Shown piece after piece: positions 43,654 through 51,868 of a stretch of DNA of 64,000 nt. The notes under the pieces are model-generated. The model made no database searches, was not told the origin of the DNA, and saw nothing but the letters and a program-made list of their open reading frames with translations. The stretch lies in NCBI RefSeq assembly GCF_014524565.1, contig NZ_CP060139.1:2611501-2675500 (forward strand). The letters are read 5' to 3'. The translations under genes were made by a program, and so were the position numbers. Numbering within the stretch: the first letter of the stretch is position 1; each line of letters begins with the position of its first letter. This stretch comes from Croceimicrobium hydrocarbonivorans (lineage in GTDB: Bacteria; Bacteroidota; Bacteroidia; Flavobacteriales; Schleiferiaceae).

Positions 43654-45681
43654 TTATTGCTTAAGCCATTGGTCTAACCAGCCAAAGAATTGATCGTGCC
43701 ATACCAATCCATTTTGTGGACTTAAAATCCAGTGGCCTTCATTTGGGAAGTAAAGGAAGCGAGAAGGTACTCCGCGCAATTTAGCTGCCTGAAATGCTTC
43801 CATGCCCTGATTAATTGGTACCCGGAAATCCATTCCACCGTGAATTACCAAAATCGGAGAATCCCAATTTTGCACATAGTCTTTAGGATCGAAACTGCTG
43901 TAGGTTTCGGCATTGGCCTCATCCCAATAAGGGCCACCTAAATCGTAATTCGCAAAGAACATTTCTTCGGTGCTTAGGTACCAGCTTTCGAGGTCGAATA
44001 AGCCACAGTGCGAAATGAAGCTCTTAAAGCGACCTTCGTGAATACCAGCTAACATATAAACGGAATAGCCACCGTAGCTTGCGCCGATACAACCTAAATT
44101 GTCATTATCTACAAAGGGTTCTTTAGCTACATCGTCGATAGCCGCTAAGTAATCACGCATCGGTTGACCACCCCAATCTTTGGAGATTTTCTCATTCCAT
44201 TCGCGGCCAAAGCCTGGTAATCCTCTACGGTTTGGTGCTACTACGATATAACCTTGAGCAGCCATTAACTGGAAGTTCCAACGGAAGCTGTAGAATTGTG
44301 AAACTTGAGATTGTGGTCCCCCCTGACAATATAAAAGGGTAGGGTATTTTTTATTGGGATCAAAATCGGGAGGATAAATAACCCAGGTAAGCATGTCTTT
44401 GCCATCGCTGGTTTTCACCATGCGTTTTTCAATCTTGCTCTTGCCAATCTTGCTGTAGAGCTCATCATTAATATGGGTGAGCTGTGTAGCCTTGCCATTG
44501 TCCTTCAAGAAATAGATTTCGGTGGCATTGTTCATATCCTGACGATCTACCACTAAACCACCTTTGGCGATTTCGAAGTGATTGTAATTGTGATCGCCCT
44601 GGCTGATTTTCTCAAACTTCCAGCTTTTACCTTTCTGCTCTAGTTCAAAAATTTGATTGCTTCCCATGGTTGGGATACCCACTACAAATTCATTGGAGCC
44701 ATTCCAGGCAAAAGAGTTTAAGGTATAAGTGTCGTAATTACCGCTGCTCTTCAGCACATGGGTTTTTTCTTTGCTTTTTAGATCTAAAATGATCAGATCA
44801 TTTACATCACTTTCATAACCATTAGTAGCCATGCTTAACCAGGCAATTTTACTTCCATCGGCAGAGAATTGAGGGTTTTTATCGTAACCCATCATACCAT
44901 CCGAAATATTACTGGTTTGCCCGGTACTTAAGTCTACCAGGTAGAGATCACTATTGGTTTGTTCAGCAAAGTCTTTTCCGTTAAGGTATTTGCTTTCATA
45001 AACCACGTATTTGCCATCAGGACTTAATACATAGCTTTCCGAACCACCAAAGGGAGGAACCGGAGAATCAAAGCTGGAGCCATCCATAAGGTTTTTGAAA
45101 CTGCTAACCGCTTCGTTTTCGTAGTCACTGATGCATACTTGCATAGACTCATAATCATCCCAGGAATCCCAATGGCGATACATGAGATCGTCCATTACCC
45201 GGAATTCAGCTTTGGGTAAATCCGGATACATTTCGGCTGGTGTTTCAGCGGTTTTAAAAGATTTGCTAAAAAGGATTTTCACGCTGCCATCGGCCAATTT
45301 ATAGGCCTTTGCGCCGGAGATTCCGCCTTCAATATTGGTGAGAGGTTTTTGAGATTGACCATTTAGATCTACCCAGTGTAATTGGCCACGGTGATTAAAA
45401 GCCACTCCATTATTAAAGAAATGCGCTCCATACTCACCACCTGCCAAATCGGTTAATTGGGTGATTTTACCGGATTTGATATCCATTAAATAAAGATCGC
45501 GGTTACCAGAGTTGGCCTCAAGATCGTAGCGACTCACGCCATAGACCATGCTTTTGCCATCGGGTGAAACGGCATCGAGGCTTACTCGCCCCAACTCCCA
45601 AAGTTTCTTGGGGGTCATCACTTCATTTTGCCCCATCAGGCCAAAGCCAGCCAAAAGAAAGAGACTGATATATTTTTTCAT
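43654..45681 (-). CDS. S9-family prolyl oligopeptidase, acylaminoacyl-peptidase type
   Basis: A 675-residue exported serine peptidase with a signal peptide. The N-terminal propeller has TolB-like blades (LDAVSPDGKSMVYGVSR, YVLSPDGKYVVYESK, FSADGSKIAWLS). The C-terminal alpha/beta hydrolase has the triad Ser535 (GASYGGYS), Asp618 (HGGMDFRVP) and His650 (NEGHWI). It probably cleaves short peptides in the periplasm. It is alone, with its own terminator, and divergence from neighbours gives no further clue. Confidence 0.92.
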   Translation of the reverse strand: MKKYISLFLLAGFGLMGQNEVMTPKKLWELGRVSLDAVSPDGKSMVYGVSRYDLEANSGNRDLYLMDIKSGKITQLTDLAGGEYGAHFFNNGVAFNHRGQLHWVDLNGQSQKPLTNIEGGISGAKAYKLADGSVKILFSKSFKTAETPAEMYPDLPKAEFRVMDDLMYRHWDSWDDYESMQVCISDYENEAVSSFKNLMDGSSFDSPVPPFGGSESYVLSPDGKYVVYESKYLNGKDFAEQTNSDLYLVDLSTGQTSNISDGMMGYDKNPQFSADGSKIAWLSMATNGYESDVNDLIILDLKSKEKTHVLKSSGNYDTYTLNSFAWNGSNEFVVGIPTMGSNQIFELEQKGKSWKFEKISQGDHNYNHFEIAKGGLVVDRQDMNNATEIYFLKDNGKATQLTHINDELYSKIGKSKIEKRMVKTSDGKDMLTWVIYPPDFDPNKKYPTLLYCQGGPQSQVSQFYSFRWNFQLMAAQGYIVVAPNRRGLPGFGREWNEKISKDWGGQPMRDYLAAIDDVAKEPFVDNDNLGCIGASYGGYSVYMLAGIHEGRFKSFISHCGLFDLESWYLSTEEMFFANYDLGGPYWDEANAETYSSFDPKDYVQNWDSPILVIHGGMDFRVPINQGMEAFQAAKLRGVPSRFLYFPNEGHWILSPQNGLVWHDQFFGWLDQWLKQ

Positions 45682-45764
45682 GATTGGATTTGTTTGTGGC
45701 TGTGAAGGTATTGGATAAATGGCAAAACTTCTGATACAATAATGGAATTCGGGTTAGTACCAAT

Positions 45765-45794
45765 GAAAAAGCCAGCTCGAAATACAACTGGCTT
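45765..45794 (-). terminator. Terminator of the small beta-barrel gene
   Basis: A 7-bp stem AAGCCAG (45769-45775) / CTGGCTT (45788-45794) with A residues at 45766-45770 giving a U run on minus. Confidence 0.7.
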
Positions 45795-45816
45795 AGTTTT
45801 AAAATGGTGAGAAGTT

Positions 45817-46461
45817 TTAGCGGCCTAGAAATATGCTTAGGCCCAGATTTAAACCAAAGCCTCTGGTTTGAACTTTATCATATAAAGGAAGGAAATCAGG
45901 TTCATCGGCAGTGCTGGAACTGTAGCTGAAACCTAAGTCCAGGCTAATTTTTTCGTGCAGAGGCATAGCTATACCCAGCGCAAATTGATATTTGAATAAA
46001 GTACTATTGTATTCTTGCTCATTATAATTAATGACTTGAAAAGAAGTCTTAGTCCCTCCAAAGGCGCAATCAATTTCGCTGAAAAGCCAGAATTTTTCGA
46101 AGGGATAATAGTATCGTACAAATGGCCCAACTAAGTATTGATTTGTTTTAGTTGTTGACCAGTCAGGAACTTCAGACTTAGCATAGTAATAGCTGAAATT
46201 AATACCAGTTGCGAAATGGTCGAAAATAAAGTAGCCGATTCGCGGACTTATATGAAAGCTGCTTAATTTATCCTGATCAGAAAGATCTTGATCAGGATTT
46301 GAATAGCGAACTGTATAAGTAGTAAAGCTAATGCTATTAGTTTGGGCTCCTCCTGAAACAATTTGGGAGCCAATGCCGGTTAAGAAATTACCTTTTTCAA
46401 TTTGAGCCTTTAAGCCAATAGCGCAAAGAAAACAGAAACTGAGGATAAGTGTTTTTTTCAT
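45817..46461 (-). CDS. Small outer-membrane beta-barrel protein
   Basis: A 214-residue protein with a signal peptide (MKKTLILSFCFLCAIGLKAQ). The alternating strands ISPRIGYFIFDHFATGINFSYYYA, GPFVRYYYPFEKFWLFSEIDCAFG and ALGIAMPLHEKISLDLGFSYSSS, plus a C-terminal GLNLGLSIFLGR strand, are typical of the 8-strand OMP_b-brl family of Bacteroidota. The function of these barrels is generally unknown. Monocistronic, between two hairpins. Confidence 0.8.
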   Translation of the reverse strand: MKKTLILSFCFLCAIGLKAQIEKGNFLTGIGSQIVSGGAQTNSISFTTYTVRYSNPDQDLSDQDKLSSFHISPRIGYFIFDHFATGINFSYYYAKSEVPDWSTTKTNQYLVGPFVRYYYPFEKFWLFSEIDCAFGGTKTSFQVINYNEQEYNSTLFKYQFALGIAMPLHEKISLDLGFSYSSSTADEPDFLPLYDKVQTRGFGLNLGLSIFLGR

Positions 46462-46595
46462 AATCTGTGGTTAAACTTGATTAGCCGGAGCCTTATTAGC
46501 TCCATTGTAGATTTTAATTGCTGGCATCAAGTTGTTAATTATGAAAACTGCCTCATGTAGTTTTTCTTTTGAAGTGCTGTAGGACTTCCGAGCAT

Positions 46596-46628
46596 AAAAA
46601 AAGCCTCTCCGTTTCCGAAGAGGCTTTT
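46596..46628 (-). terminator. Terminator of the OmpA lipoprotein gene
   Basis: A 10-bp stem AAAAGCCTCT (46599-46608) / AGAGGCTTTT (46619-46628), with an A run at 46596-46602 reading as U on minus. The T residues on the other side could also help plus-strand termination. Confidence 0.85.
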
Positions 46629-46646
46629 CAATTTCTTGCTTAAAGC

Positions 46647-47480
46647 TTATTTCGCTTTTTCCATGCCTTCTTCAATCAGGCTGTAGAACTCGTCTAATTT
46701 TGGAAGAATAACGATACGTGTGCGACGGTTTTGTGCACGGCCTTCAGCGCTGTCGTTACTGGCAACAGGAGCATATTCTCCTTTACCAGCCACGGTCATA
46801 CGCTCGGGCTTAATGTTAAAGTCTTTTTCCAATACGCGGACTACAGAGGCAGCACGTTCGGCACTTAATTCCCAGTTGTCTTCGAATGAGGCACCTTGGC
46901 GAACGGCTTTGTTATCCGTATGGCCTTCTACCATAAATTCGAGTTCGGGCTGAGATTTCAATACCTGAGCTACTTTACCTAAAACGGCTAATGCTTCTTT
47001 ACTCAACTTAGAGCTACCGCTGGTAAAGAGGAGCTTATCGCTGATGGAAACATAAACCACTCCTTTCTCAACATTGATGCTGATATCTTCATCATCAATA
47101 CCTACAGTAGCACCTTTAAGGCTGGTTACTAAGGCAAAAGTTACGGAGTCACGCTTGTTGATGGCGTCTTGTAAGCTTTGGATGGTAAGGTCCTTTTCCT
47201 TGATTTGTTCTAAAGAACGTTCGAGGTTTTCGGCTTCTTTTTTACTGAGGGTAGACATATTGCCAATGTTCTTCAACAATTGGTAATTGGTCTTTTTCAG
47301 ATAATCAATTTCTTTAGACGCGTTTTTCTTGTTATCCAAACAAGCGGCTAACTCCATGCGCGTTTTACTCAGCTCATCGCTGGTTTCATTGTATTGATCT
47401 TGTAAAGCGGTGTACTTAGACTTGCTCACGCAGGAGCTCAGAACTAAAGCACTTCCTAAAATTAAAATTCCCTTTTTCAT
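46647..47480 (-). CDS. OmpA-family lipoprotein
   Basis: About 277 residues from the ATG at 47480. That start gives a lipoprotein signal (MKKGILILGSALVLSSC) and lies just after a -7 box; the frame's earlier start at 47510 would mask it. A long coiled coil follows (about residues 25-115, ITALQ-like heptads around SKEIDYLKKTNYQLLKNI). The C-terminal OmpA domain (LLFTSGSSKLSKEAL ... EGHTDNKAV ... NRRTRIVILPK) binds peptidoglycan. It likely tethers the outer membrane to the wall. Confidence 0.88.
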   Translation of the reverse strand: MKKGILILGSALVLSSCVSKSKYTALQDQYNETSDELSKTRMELAACLDNKKNASKEIDYLKKTNYQLLKNIGNMSTLSKKEAENLERSLEQIKEKDLTIQSLQDAINKRDSVTFALVTSLKGATVGIDDEDISINVEKGVVYVSISDKLLFTSGSSKLSKEALAVLGKVAQVLKSQPELEFMVEGHTDNKAVRQGASFEDNWELSAERAASVVRVLEKDFNIKPERMTVAGKGEYAPVASNDSAEGRAQNRRTRIVILPKLDEFYSLIEEGMEKAK

Positions 47481-47498
47481 CACAGTCATTAATTGTTG

Positions 47499-47506
47499 CA
47501 AAACTA
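47499..47506 (-). promoter_or_regulatory. Candidate -7 box of the OmpA lipoprotein gene
   Basis: CAAAACTA reads TAGTTTTG on the minus strand, matching TAnnTTTG, 18 bp before the ATG at 47480. No -33 box is evident. Confidence 0.4.
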
Positions 47507-47540
47507 CCAATAAATAGAAAAGCGAAAAACCTTATAGATT

Positions 47541-49088
47541 CTAATTAAACTCGAATTTCTCGTCTTTATCATTGAAAAAGTGATATTCGAGGAACTTAAA
47601 GGAGTCACGAGGAATCACTTTAATATTCCGCTTAAACCTCTTAGACCAATTACGGCGAATCGACTTTAACAAGCCTTTAGTTAGATAAGCCGCAATAAAG
47701 GGGTGGAGGTGTAAGTAAATAGTCTTGTCTTTTTCTTGCTTAGCGATTAGTTCGAGTTTATTCTCGATCTCATCAATAATCAGGATGGGGGCTTCAACCT
47801 CGCCGTTTCCGTCGGGGTTTTCCTCTCGAGTTTGAATGGCCATCTCCGGGCGTACACGCTGGCGGGTGATCTCAACCAATCCAAATCTAGAGGGGGGTAA
47901 TATCTTATGCTTGGCGCGATCAGTCGCCATTTCTTCCTTCAGCTTTTCGTAAAGAGTTTTACGGTTTTCACTGCGGTGCATATCGATAAAGTCTACTACC
48001 ACAATTCCTCCCATATCGCGCAAGCGCAATTGGCGAGCAATTTCTTCGGCAGCAGAAAGGTTTACAGCCAAGGCATTCGCTTCCTGATTTTCGGATGAAT
48101 TGGTACGGTTTCCACTATTCACGTCAATAACGTGCATGGCCTCCGTATGTTCAATAATCAGGTAAGCACCTTTGCCCATGCTTACAGAGCGGCCAAAGCT
48201 TGACTTAATTTGGCGTTCCACGCCAAAGTGTTCAAACACGGGTATTCTGCCCTGGTAATATTTTACAATCTTTTCCTTCTCGGGTTCGATACTGCGCATG
48301 TATTCTTTTACTTCATTGAAAAGTTCCATGTCGTCGACCACAATCGAATTGAAGGAATCGTTTAAAACGTCGCGCAGCAAGGCTGATACGCGGTTAATTT
48401 CTCTCAAAGCACGCTTAGGGGCGCGTACTCTTTGAATATTACGATGGAGTTGTTTCCATTTTTCTATCAACTCCTGAATATCGCTGTCGAGGTCTGCCAC
48501 TTGGCAATCTTCGGCGGCGGTACGCACAATAATCCCAAAACCTTTGGGACGGATGCTCTTCACCAAACGGCGCAGGCGATCCTTTTCGTCTTTATCGCGG
48601 AGCTTACTGCTCACGCTTACTCTCTTGGAGAAAGGTACAAGTACCACATAACGTCCGGCCAGGGAAAGCTCGGAGGTAATACGCGGCCCTTTCGTAGAGA
48701 TGGGTTCTTTGGCGATTTGGACCAGGATATTATGGCCTTCGCGCAGAACCTTATCGATACTGCCGTTCTTATCTATATCCGCTTCGGGTTCAAAATCGGT
48801 CAAGGACCAACGTTGTTTTCCCGTTTGCGTTTTGCGGGTAAACTTGAGAAGCGATTTAATTTGAGGGCCAAGGTCGTGGTAATGTAAAAAGGCATCTTTT
48901 TCATAGCCTACATCCACGAATGCTGCATTTAAGCCGGGCACGATCTTTTTGATCTTACCCATATAAATGTCCCCCACCGCAAACTCATCGGTATTGTCAT
49001 AGTGCAATTCCGAAAGTCTACCTTCCTTGAGTAGCGCTACCGCTACAGAATCGGCAGTACGCGAATTAATTACTAATTCTGTACTCAC
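47541..49088 (-). CDS. rng: Rne/Rng-family ribonuclease (RNase G)
   Basis: A 515-residue endonuclease of rRNA processing and mRNA decay. The S1 domain lies at residues 35-130 (GDIYMGKIKKIVPGLNAAFVDVGYEKDAFLH). The DNase I-like catalytic core follows with its magnesium-binding region (HVIDVNSG ... GGIVVVDFIDM). The length suits RNase G or short RNase E without the long scaffold tail. It follows the 29-aa gene by 129 bp, a gap that contains its own -7 box and a hairpin. Confidence 0.93.
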   Translation of the reverse strand: MSTELVINSRTADSVAVALLKEGRLSELHYDNTDEFAVGDIYMGKIKKIVPGLNAAFVDVGYEKDAFLHYHDLGPQIKSLLKFTRKTQTGKQRWSLTDFEPEADIDKNGSIDKVLREGHNILVQIAKEPISTKGPRITSELSLAGRYVVLVPFSKRVSVSSKLRDKDEKDRLRRLVKSIRPKGFGIIVRTAAEDCQVADLDSDIQELIEKWKQLHRNIQRVRAPKRALREINRVSALLRDVLNDSFNSIVVDDMELFNEVKEYMRSIEPEKEKIVKYYQGRIPVFEHFGVERQIKSSFGRSVSMGKGAYLIIEHTEAMHVIDVNSGNRTNSSENQEANALAVNLSAAEEIARQLRLRDMGGIVVVDFIDMHRSENRKTLYEKLKEEMATDRAKHKILPPSRFGLVEITRQRVRPEMAIQTREENPDGNGEVEAPILIIDEIENKLELIAKQEKDKTIYLHLHPFIAAYLTKGLLKSIRRNWSKRFKRNIKVIPRDSFKFLEYHFFNDKDEKFEFN

Positions 49089-49103
49089 CTTAAATGTTAT
49101 TAG

Positions 49104-49132
49104 GGCCTCTTATCTAAAGGATAAAAGAGGCC
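49104..49132 (-). promoter_or_regulatory. Hairpin at the predicted 5' end of the rng transcript
   Basis: GGCCTCTT (49104-49111) pairs with AAGAGGCC (49125-49132), with inner pairs ATC/GAT across a 2-base bulge. It lacks a U tract on either strand, so it is not a normal terminator. It starts about 4 bases after where transcription from the -7 box at 49140-49147 would begin, so it would be a 5'-terminal stem-loop in the rng leader. Confidence 0.6.
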
Positions 49133-49139
49133 ATGTCAA

Positions 49140-49147
49140 CAAACCTA
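49140..49147 (-). promoter_or_regulatory. Candidate -7 box for rng
   Basis: CAAACCTA reads TAGGTTTG on minus, matching TAnnTTTG, 51 bp before the rng ATG. No clear -33 box was found at the right spacing, so it is a moderate call. Confidence 0.45.
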
Positions 49148-49217
49148 TATTGTATAAACACCGAAAGCACCTCGAATAAGGGTGCTACGGTTATCTTGGG
49201 ATCCTAAGATCTCAAGC

Positions 49218-49307
49218 TTATTTTTTCTTGTGACGGTTTTTACGCAAGCGTTTTTTGCGCTTGTGAGTCGACATCTTATGACGTTTTCTTTTTTTACCGC
49301 TAGGCAT
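49218..49307 (-). CDS. 29-aa highly basic protein, AURKAIP1/COX24 (mS38-like) type
   Basis: A very short gene, ATG at 49307 to TAA at 49218. The protein begins MPSGKKRKRHK and ends RKNRHKKK, with Lys/Arg/His making up about two thirds of it. I recognise this as the conserved tiny protein of Bacteroidota annotated with the COX24/AURKAIP1 C-terminal domain, the domain of mitochondrial ribosomal protein mS38, so a ribosomal role is likely. It starts 11 bp after the TPR gene stop and precedes rng, so it probably belongs to the HU-TPR transcript. Confidence 0.8.
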   Translation of the reverse strand: MPSGKKRKRHKMSTHKRKKRLRKNRHKKK

Positions 49308-49318
49308 AACAATAATTT

Positions 49319-49837
49319 TTAATTGGGATTAATACTTGCCATTTCAGTTTCAATGGCCTTTCTCGTTTCTTTGTTGCTAAGAGTTTCCAACGCTTTTTTC
49401 AGACCGTCGATCGCTGCAGTGCTATCGCCTAATGCAAGGCGGGCACGTGCTAATAAGAGGTGAGCTTCTCCGTTTTGGGAATCCAATTTTAAAACATTTT
49501 CAAAGCGCGCAATGGCCTTATCGAATTGTCCGCTTTGCAAGCCTAGTTCCCCTAAAGCAAATTGAGCGTAGCTGTTTTCCGGGTTTTGCTCCGCCACATT
49601 TAATATGCTGCGAATGGCAATCATCGGTGCTACTTCTCCGCTTTCCAGCTTGCTGATAGCATCTTTAATAATGGAGTCCCCAACAGACAGAGCGTCTGAT
49701 TCGCTCTGCGTGGTTTCATGAGCATGATCTGCTTCCTCAGCTACCGATGCAGTGCCCTCGGGGCTACTAGGCATCAGCATAAAGGCGGCAATAAGTACAA
49801 TGCCGGCTAAAGTGAGTATGGCAGGACCAGTTTTCAA
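49319..49837 (-). CDS. Membrane-anchored TPR protein
   Basis: A 172-residue protein with one N-terminal membrane segment (ILTLAGIVLIAAFMLM) and an acidic, His-containing linker. Two or three TPR units follow (NSYAQFALGELGLQSGQFDKAIARFENVLKLD and GEAHLLLARARLALGDSTAAIDGLKKAL). It probably faces the periplasm as an adaptor. It lies 5 bp after the HU gene and 11 bp before the 29-aa gene; this HU-TPR-miniprotein-rng order is often seen in the phylum. Confidence 0.8.
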   Translation of the reverse strand: MKTGPAILTLAGIVLIAAFMLMPSSPEGTASVAEEADHAHETTQSESDALSVGDSIIKDAISKLESGEVAPMIAIRSILNVAEQNPENSYAQFALGELGLQSGQFDKAIARFENVLKLDSQNGEAHLLLARARLALGDSTAAIDGLKKALETLSNKETRKAIETEMASINPN

Positions 49838-49842
49838 GAGTC

Positions 49843-50133
49843 TTAGCTAACTTTAACTTTCTTCTTTACTGACTCAACGAAAGTTTTCGCTGGTTTGAAA
49901 GATGGAATGTTGTGAGCAGGAATGATAATGGTGGTGTTCTTAGAGATGTTACGTCCGGTTTTCTCTGCACGCTTCTTAATAATGAAGCTACCGAATCCTC
50001 TCAGATACACATTTTCACCAGTTTCCAAGCTGTTACGTACCTCCTTCATGAAAGACTCAACAACCGCCTGTACATCAGACTTCTCCATGCCGGTCTTGTC
50101 AGTAATTTTGGTTACAATGTCAGCCTTAGTCAT
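49843..50133 (-). CDS. hup: HU-family DNA-binding protein
   Basis: A 96-residue nucleoid protein. It has the dimerising helices TKADIVTKITDKTG and EVVESF-like VVESFMKEVRNSLETGENVYLRGFGSF, the arm IKKRAEKTGRN, and the DNA-intercalating proline region PAHNIPSFKPAKTF. It bends DNA as a homodimer or a heterodimer. First gene of the run leading to the TPR protein, the 29-aa protein and rng. A -7 box lies 43 bp upstream. Confidence 0.93.
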   Translation of the reverse strand: MTKADIVTKITDKTGMEKSDVQAVVESFMKEVRNSLETGENVYLRGFGSFIIKKRAEKTGRNISKNTTIIIPAHNIPSFKPAKTFVESVKKKVKVS

Positions 50134-50175
50134 TTGAATATCAATTATGTGTTAAAACTCTAATTTTGAGGGCTG

Positions 50176-50183
50176 CAAATATA
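50176..50183 (-). promoter_or_regulatory. -7 box of the HU gene
   Basis: CAAATATA reads TATATTTG on minus, a perfect TAnnTTTG match 43 bp before the HU ATG. No -33 box is clear at the right spacing. Confidence 0.5.
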
Positions 50184-50256
50184 GAAGGTTTTTTCTGATA
50201 CCCGCCAGCTAAAAAGGGAATTATTTTTCTGGCTAAATCGCTCAAATACAAATAAT

Positions 50257-51327
50257 TTGGATTTTACATCTGTACAACATAAACTCCGCAATTGGTATCA
50301 AAAGCATTATCGTCCGCTTCCATGGCGTAAAACGCGCGATGCCTATTCCATTTGGCTTAGTGAAATTATCCTTCAACAAACCCGGGTAAATCAGGGTTTA
50401 CCTTACTATGAGCGCTTTATCCAAAAATACCCGGAGGTAAAAGATTTGGCTCAAGCTCCTCAAGAGGAAGTATTAAAACTTTGGGAAGGCCTCGGTTATT
50501 ATAGTAGGGCGCGAAATATGCATGCCGCCGCTCAAAGTATTGTAGAAGAGCATGAGTCGCGCTTTCCCGATCAATATGCAGCTATTCGCAGTTTAAAAGG
50601 AGTGGGGGATTATACGGCTGCAGCCATCGCTTCCTTTGCTTTTGATTTGCCACATGCCGTGGTAGATGGGAATGTGCAAAGGGTTTTAAGTCGTTTTTTC
50701 GCGGAGTACGAAGCGGTGAATAGTGCCAAAGGTAAAAAGCGCTTTCAGGCTTTAGCCGATGCATTTCTTAATACTAAAGATCCTGCTACCCATAATCAGG
50801 CTATCATGGAATTGGGAGCAACCTTATGTAAACCCAAGAATCCGGAATGTGATATTTGTCCATTGGCCGAAGCTTGTCAGGCTCGAGCAAGAGCAATACA
50901 AGATGAACTTCCGGTAAAGCAAAAGAAGAAATACGATCGCCAGCGCTATCTCAATTATTGGTTCTTTCAGCAAGCAGAGAACACCTGGTTGCAGCAAAGA
51001 GATGAGGGAATTTGGAAGGGGCTTTTTCAATTTCCTCTCTACGAAAGCGGGCAAGAATTAACAAAGGATCAGGCTTTGGAGCAATTGCAGATTATGGGTT
51101 TGAAGAGCTCAGATTTTGATATCCAAAGACAAGATTTACCGGTGCACAAATTGAGTCATCAGAGTCTTTTTATAACAGTTTGGAAATTGCGGCTTTCGCC
51201 GGATGTGACTTTAAGGGAAGGTATTGGCTGGAAGAAAGTGACTGTTAGTCAATTAGAAGACTTTGCAATTCCGCGGCCTCTGCGCAAATTTCTGGATGAA
51301 AATCAACTAACTTTGCCGCTTGATTAG
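50257..51327 (+). CDS. mutY: A/G-specific adenine glycosylase MutY
   Basis: Removes adenine mispaired with 8-oxoguanine. The start is TTG, giving MDFTSVQHKLRNWYQ; no better start is visible. The catalytic Glu36 (SEIILQQTRV) and Asp137 (VVDGNVQRVLSR) match the E. coli positions almost exactly. The helix-hairpin-helix is LKGVGDYTAAAIASFA. The 4Fe-4S cluster ligands are C-x6-C-x2-C-x5-C (CKPKNPECDICPLAEAC). The C-terminal NUDIX-like domain recognises 8-oxoG. It precedes ssb in a conserved neighbourhood. Confidence 0.95.
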   Translation: MDFTSVQHKLRNWYQKHYRPLPWRKTRDAYSIWLSEIILQQTRVNQGLPYYERFIQKYPEVKDLAQAPQEEVLKLWEGLGYYSRARNMHAAAQSIVEEHESRFPDQYAAIRSLKGVGDYTAAAIASFAFDLPHAVVDGNVQRVLSRFFAEYEAVNSAKGKKRFQALADAFLNTKDPATHNQAIMELGATLCKPKNPECDICPLAEACQARARAIQDELPVKQKKKYDRQRYLNYWFFQQAENTWLQQRDEGIWKGLFQFPLYESGQELTKDQALEQLQIMGLKSSDFDIQRQDLPVHKLSHQSLFITVWKLRLSPDVTLREGIGWKKVTVSQLEDFAIPRPLRKFLDENQLTLPLD

Positions 51328-51349
51328 CAGGTGGCATTCGCTATATTTG
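51320..51349 (+). promoter_or_regulatory. Promoter of ssb
   Basis: TTG (51320-51322), 19 bases, then TATATTTG (51342-51349) matches both Bacteroidota boxes with ideal spacing. It overlaps the mutY end, 28 bp before the ssb ATG, so ssb-gldE-gldD can be transcribed apart from mutY. Confidence 0.65.
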
Positions 51350-51377
51350 TTAATCTACCTCATTGTAAAAATCCACT

Positions 51378-51848
51378 ATGGCCAACGGCAGCGTTAATAA
51401 AGTTATTCTAATTGGAAATCTGGGAGCCGACCCCGAGGTGAAACATTTTGAGAACGGGGGATCCCTGGCTCGCTTTCCGCTAGCCACCTCAGAGTCTTAC
51501 ACCAATCGCAATGGCGAGCAGGTTACCCAAACTGAATGGCATAATGTAGTAGTACGCGGTGGCCTGGTAGATGTAGTAAGTAAGTATATTAAGAAAGGTG
51601 AAAAGGTCTATGTTGAGGGCCGTATTCGTACCCGCAGTTGGCAAGATCCCAGCAGCAAAGAGATGCGCTATACCACCGAAATTATGACCGATAATTTTCA
51701 GATGTTGGGAGGCCGTCCCGCCTCAGCTCCATCCGAAGCCCAATCCGGGGGATACGGAAACAATACGGGTGCTGCCAGCAGTGCTCCTTCAACGGGACCA
51801 TCATTTAGTCCCCAGGCGGAAGATCAAGAAGACGATCTACCGTTCTAA
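51378..51848 (+). CDS. ssb: Single-stranded DNA-binding protein
   Basis: A 156-residue SSB with an N-terminal OB fold (VNKVILIGNLGADPEVK, EWHNVVVRGGLVDVVSKYIKKGEKVYVEG, then RTRSWQDP and YTTEIMTDNFQMLGG). A Ser/Gly-rich linker follows, then the acidic tip DDLPF that docks repair and replication proteins. It works as a tetramer. It has its own promoter and is followed 20 bp later by gldE. Confidence 0.95.
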   Translation: MANGSVNKVILIGNLGADPEVKHFENGGSLARFPLATSESYTNRNGEQVTQTEWHNVVVRGGLVDVVSKYIKKGEKVYVEGRIRTRSWQDPSSKEMRYTTEIMTDNFQMLGGRPASAPSEAQSGGYGNNTGAASSAPSTGPSFSPQAEDQEDDLPF

Positions 51849-51868
51849 GTTTAACCAAAATTCAAACC

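Noticed and set aside
48432-48887. 151-codon plus frame within rng
   Set aside because: Antisense to a conserved RNase core; long only because of the codon pattern of rng.
49195-49216. CTTG...CAAG hairpin after the 29-aa gene
   Set aside because: The stem is short and interrupted, with no U tract, so it was not called a terminator.
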